Origin: JBDTMT01 sp039934135
GTDB lineage: Bacteria > Desulfobacterota > Binatia > HRBIN30 > CADEER01
Length of the DNA: 9,285 nt
Assembly (NCBI GenBank): GCA_039934135.1
Contig: JBDTMT010000226.1
Location: 1-9,285, forward strand
Direction: 5' to 3'
The first letter of the stretch is position 1; each line of letters opens with the position of its first letter. A model generated the notes under the pieces. That model saw only the letters and a program-made list of their open reading frames with translations, was not told the origin of the DNA and made no database searches. The position numbers and the translations under genes are program-made. Positions 7,332 to 9,285 of this stretch are shown piece by piece.

Positions 7332-7754
7332 ATGGCACCTAGCAACTGTCGACCGACAGGGTCAACGTGGCCGTCGCGCCTCGCCGTGCCGCTGGCCGTC
7401 GCGGCGACCGTGTTCTGCGGCGCCTGCACGCGCGACACCGAGGCGCCGCCCACGCCGGCACCGCCGACCGTGGCGGCCGCGGCGGACGATGATTCCGAGT
7501 CGTTCGATGTCCTCACCGAAGCCGAACCCGACAGCGGTCCGGCGCCGCTGACCGTGCAGTTCAGCGTCGAGGCGTTGCTCGACGAGGACTTCCTGACGCC
7601 GCGCTTCCAGTGGGACTTCGGCGACGGCACGGCGCCGTCGAGCGAGCAGAACCCGTCCCATACCTACGCCCGGACGGGCGAGTTCACCGCCGTCGTGCGC
7701 GTCACCAACGGCATCGGTGAGCGCGGCAGCGACGAGGTGGAAGCCGCACCGTGA
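7332..7754 (+). CDS. small PKD-domain protein, probable lipoprotein
   Basis: 140 residues. The N-terminus has a basic stretch and a hydrophobic core (RLAVPLAVAATVFCGAC, 16-32) ending in a lipobox-like CGAC with C32 as the candidate lipidated cysteine. The -3 residue is Cys rather than Leu/Val, so the lipobox is imperfect. An acidic, proline-rich linker follows (TEAPPTPAPPTVAAAADDD, 36-54). Residues about 57-138 are a single PKD (Ig-like beta sandwich) domain with GPAPLTVQFSVE (69-80), the hallmark WDFGDGT (94-100), HTY (110-112) and VVRVTNGIG (121-129). PKD domains usually mediate binding to proteins or polysaccharides at the cell surface; no enzymatic domain is present. ATG at 7332 was chosen as the start that yields a signal peptide, though no good Shine-Dalgarno precedes it. 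It lies 71 bases upstream of the VKOR-DsbA gene and may be co-transcribed with it. The specific role is unknown. Confidence 0.78.
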   Translation: MAPSNCRPTGSTWPSRLAVPLAVAATVFCGACTRDTEAPPTPAPPTVAAAADDDSESFDVLTEAEPDSGPAPLTVQFSVEALLDEDFLTPRFQWDFGDGTAPSSEQNPSHTYARTGEFTAVVRVTNGIGERGSDEVEAAP

Positions 7755-7814
7755 GCCTGCCGCCAATCGCACGTCGACGTCGCCGTTGGCTGGCAACCGC
7801 AAACCCGACTCAGT

Positions 7815-7818
7815 AGGA
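7815..7818 (+). promoter_or_regulatory. ribosome binding site of the VKOR-DsbA gene
   Basis: AGGA seven bases before the ATG at 7826; supports that start and independent translation from the PKD gene 71 bases upstream. Confidence 0.5.
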
Positions 7819-7825
7819 TCCGCCG

Positions 7826-9016
7826 ATGTCCATCAAGCGCCTCGCGCTCATCGTTCTCGTGCTGGCGCTGATCGGCCTGGCCTGCGCACTCGAGCTGGCG
7901 CATACGCACAGTCTGCTGCACCAGGGTCTGGCGCCGTCGTGCGACATCAACGGCCTCTTCACCTGCTCGGTCGTGCTCAGCAGTCCGTACGCGTATCTCT
8001 ACGGCGTACCGGTCGCCTGGCTGGCTCTGCTCGCGTACGCGGGCATCGGCGGCGCGGCGCTGGTCGTGCGCGGCGCGGCGTCGGCACAGCGTCGCCGCCA
8101 GGTGGCGAGCGGATTGTTCGTCGCCGCGGTTGCCTCGGTCGGCTTCTCGCTCTACCTCGCCTGCGTCTCGGTGTTCGTGCTCGGCGCCGTCTGCCCCTTC
8201 TGCACCGCGCTCTACGTCGTCAACCTGGCGTTGCTCGTCCTCACCGCGCGTCTGGCGTCGGCGACGCAAGCGGTGGCGCGCGATCAGCAGACCTGGCAGG
8301 CGCGCGCGCGTCTGATCGGCGTCGGCGCCGTTGTCGCGCTGGTGTTGCTGGTCGGCACGCTGGCCTGGAAGGTCGTCGGCGCGTCGGCAGAGGATCTGTC
8401 GACGGACGAGATCTGCAAGCGCGATCCGGATTTCTGCGCGCAGTATCGCGCCCTGCCGGTGGTGGCGATCGATCCGGTGGGCGGCCACGTCAAGGGCAGC
8501 GCGACGCCGGCGGTCACCATCGACGAGTTCTCCGACTTCGAATGCGGCCACTGCCTGAAAGCCTACGAGAGTCTGAAGGACGTGCTGCCGCGCTACGGCA
8601 AGGATGTGCAGGTGCGTTTCCACCACTTCCCGCTCGACAGCTCCTGCAATCCGGAAATCCCGGCCGGCGGCGGTCACAAGTACGCCTGCCTCGCGGCGAT
8701 GGCTGCAGAGTGCGCCGGCCAGCAACAAAAATTCTGGGAATATCACGACTATCTCTTTCTACATCAGCCGGTGTTCGATCGCGACAGTCTGCTCGCCTAC
8801 GCCGATGACGTCGGCATCGCGCGCGCGCCGTTCGTCGCCTGCCTCGACAGCGACTCGGCGCGTCAGGCCGTGCAGCGCGACATCGCCGCCGGTCGACAGC
8901 TGCGCATCGAGTCGACGCCGACGTTGTACTTCAACGGCCGCACCTTTCGCGGTGCGCCGAGCGCGCAGCAACTCGGCTACGCGATTCAACTCGAGCGCGC
9001 GCCGAAGCCCGGCTGA
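7826..9016 (+). CDS. VKOR-DsbA fusion: disulfide-bond formation enzyme
   Basis: 396 residues combining both halves of an oxidative folding pathway. Residues 1-185 are a vitamin K epoxide reductase-like membrane domain with about five helices (roughly 5-25, 56-80, 94-115, 118-140, 162-184). It carries the loop cysteine pair C39 and C47 (CDINGLFTC), SSPYAYLYGVPVAWLALLAY after it, and the quinone-side CPFC (C123/C126). Residues about 210-390 are a DsbA-like thioredoxin-fold domain: EFSDFECGHC with catalytic C240/C243, FHHFPLDSSCNP (265-276), YACLAAMAAECA (286-297), KFWEYHDYLF (302-311) and the cis-proline in ESTPT (P365). By family knowledge, the DsbA domain oxidises exported proteins and is re-oxidised by the VKOR domain, which passes electrons to quinone, replacing DsbB. 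Extra cysteines at 274, 288 and 296 recur in related fusions as I remember them. ATG at 7826 has AGGA seven bases upstream. Clients are not shown by the sequence. Confidence 0.94.
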   Translation: MSIKRLALIVLVLALIGLACALELAHTHSLLHQGLAPSCDINGLFTCSVVLSSPYAYLYGVPVAWLALLAYAGIGGAALVVRGAASAQRRRQVASGLFVAAVASVGFSLYLACVSVFVLGAVCPFCTALYVVNLALLVLTARLASATQAVARDQQTWQARARLIGVGAVVALVLLVGTLAWKVVGASAEDLSTDEICKRDPDFCAQYRALPVVAIDPVGGHVKGSATPAVTIDEFSDFECGHCLKAYESLKDVLPRYGKDVQVRFHHFPLDSSCNPEIPAGGGHKYACLAAMAAECAGQQQKFWEYHDYLFLHQPVFDRDSLLAYADDVGIARAPFVACLDSDSARQAVQRDIAAGRQLRIESTPTLYFNGRTFRGAPSAQQLGYAIQLERAPKPG

Positions 9017-9276
9017 GCGCACGTCGCGCGCGCAGCGCATACGCCGCAGGTCATGTGCGACATGGCGCGCGCGACGTTGCGCATCGCACACGTGGCGCGT
9101 CCGCACGTGCGTCGACGCGCGCGATGCATCGCGCAACGCGTCGCGAAATGCGCCGCGAAATGTGCGCGCGGCGACGCGCGATCGCTGCGCGACGTTGCAT
9201 GCACGCGCCGCGCCGACGCGCTGCGCGACGTGTGCGCTTCATCTTCGCATCAACCGCTGCCTCAAGCAGACAATTC
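9017..9276. other. CG-rich alternating purine-pyrimidine region without a convincing gene
   Basis: About 260 bases after the VKOR-DsbA stop. The first 220 are dominated by GCGC/CGCA/ACGT words in long alternating purine-pyrimidine runs, for example 9025-9034, 9035-9044, 9085-9094 and 9102-9112. There is a perfect palindrome CGCACGTGCG (9102-9111), a 12-bp tandem pair (CGCGAAATGCGC and CGCGAAATGTGC, 9142-9165) and GCTGCGCGACGT twice (9184-9195, 9220-9231). Open frames here (such as 9062 to the end, plus) give low-complexity Arg/Ala/Cys-rich proteins with atypical codons and are not believed. No terminator with a T tract was seen. ATG GCG AAA at 9277-9285 could begin a following gene. Confidence 0.55.
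9142..9165 (+). repeat. 12-bp tandem repeat, two copies
   Basis: CGCGAAATGCGC (9142-9153) is followed at once by CGCGAAATGTGC (9154-9165), differing at one base. It lies within the alternating CG-rich region after the VKOR-DsbA gene. Confidence 0.55.
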
Positions 9277-9285
9277 ATGGCGAAA

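Noticed and set aside
7664..8746. 360-codon minus-strand open frame opposite the PKD and VKOR-DsbA genes
   Set aside because: Crosses two clear plus-strand genes and their spacer; Arg/Ala/Asp-rich with no motif.
9062..9285. Plus-strand open frame running off the right edge, Arg/Ala/Cys-rich
   Set aside because: Follows the alternating CG-rich tract, has no Shine-Dalgarno, abundant atypical codons and no domain; considered chance open frame.
9277..9285. ATG GCG AAA at the window end as the start of a new gene (Met-Ala-Lys)
   Set aside because: Plausible but only three codons are visible and there is no clear ribosome binding site; cannot be supported as a feature.

Overview
The window is about 70% GC with strong G/C bias at third codon positions. 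It reads as a chromosomal fragment of an uncultured-type, Gram-negative, high-GC bacterium. The Wzm/Wzt-type polysaccharide exporter, the probable lipoprotein and the VKOR-DsbA fusion fit a deltaproteobacterial or related lineage (Myxococcota/Desulfobacterota/Binatota-like). That placement is inferred from gene style only and is weak. No phage, transposase, CRISPR or RNA gene was recognised.

Left and centre, all on the minus strand (read right to left): a surface-polysaccharide block. The first unit (7262 to 5011) is a GT-B family 4 glycosyltransferase overlapping by 4 bp with a UDP-GlcNAc 2-epimerase (wecB). A 284-bp structured spacer follows, holding a terminator-like hairpin and two oppositely oriented arrays of a degenerate 7-bp repeat. 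The second unit (4726 to below 1) is GDP-mannose 4,6-dehydratase (gmd), the ABC-2 permease (Wzm-like), the ABC ATPase with a C-terminal carbohydrate-binding domain (Wzt-like), an FkbM-family methyltransferase with an extra N-terminal beta-rich domain, and a class I SAM-methyltransferase-like gene cut off by the window edge. gmd/permease overlap by 4 bp and permease/ATPase by 11 bp, so they are probably co-transcribed.

Together these genes fit an ABC-transporter-dependent O-antigen or related glycan pathway. Sugar nucleotides (GDP-4-keto-6-deoxymannose, UDP-ManNAc) are made, a glycosyltransferase adds sugars, one or two methyltransferases modify or cap the chain, and Wzm/Wzt exports it. The Wzt C-terminal domain could read a terminal modification, as in the E. 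coli O8/O9a paradigm; that link is an inference here.

Right side, plus strand, divergent from the glycosyltransferase: a short PKD-domain probable lipoprotein (7332-7754) and, 71 bp on, a VKOR-DsbA fusion (7826-9016) for disulfide-bond formation in the envelope. The 69-bp divergent spacer carries a perfect 8-bp inverted repeat. The last ~270 bases hold no convincing gene but have a striking alternating purine-pyrimidine CG-rich composition, and an ATG GCG AAA at the extreme end may begin a further gene.
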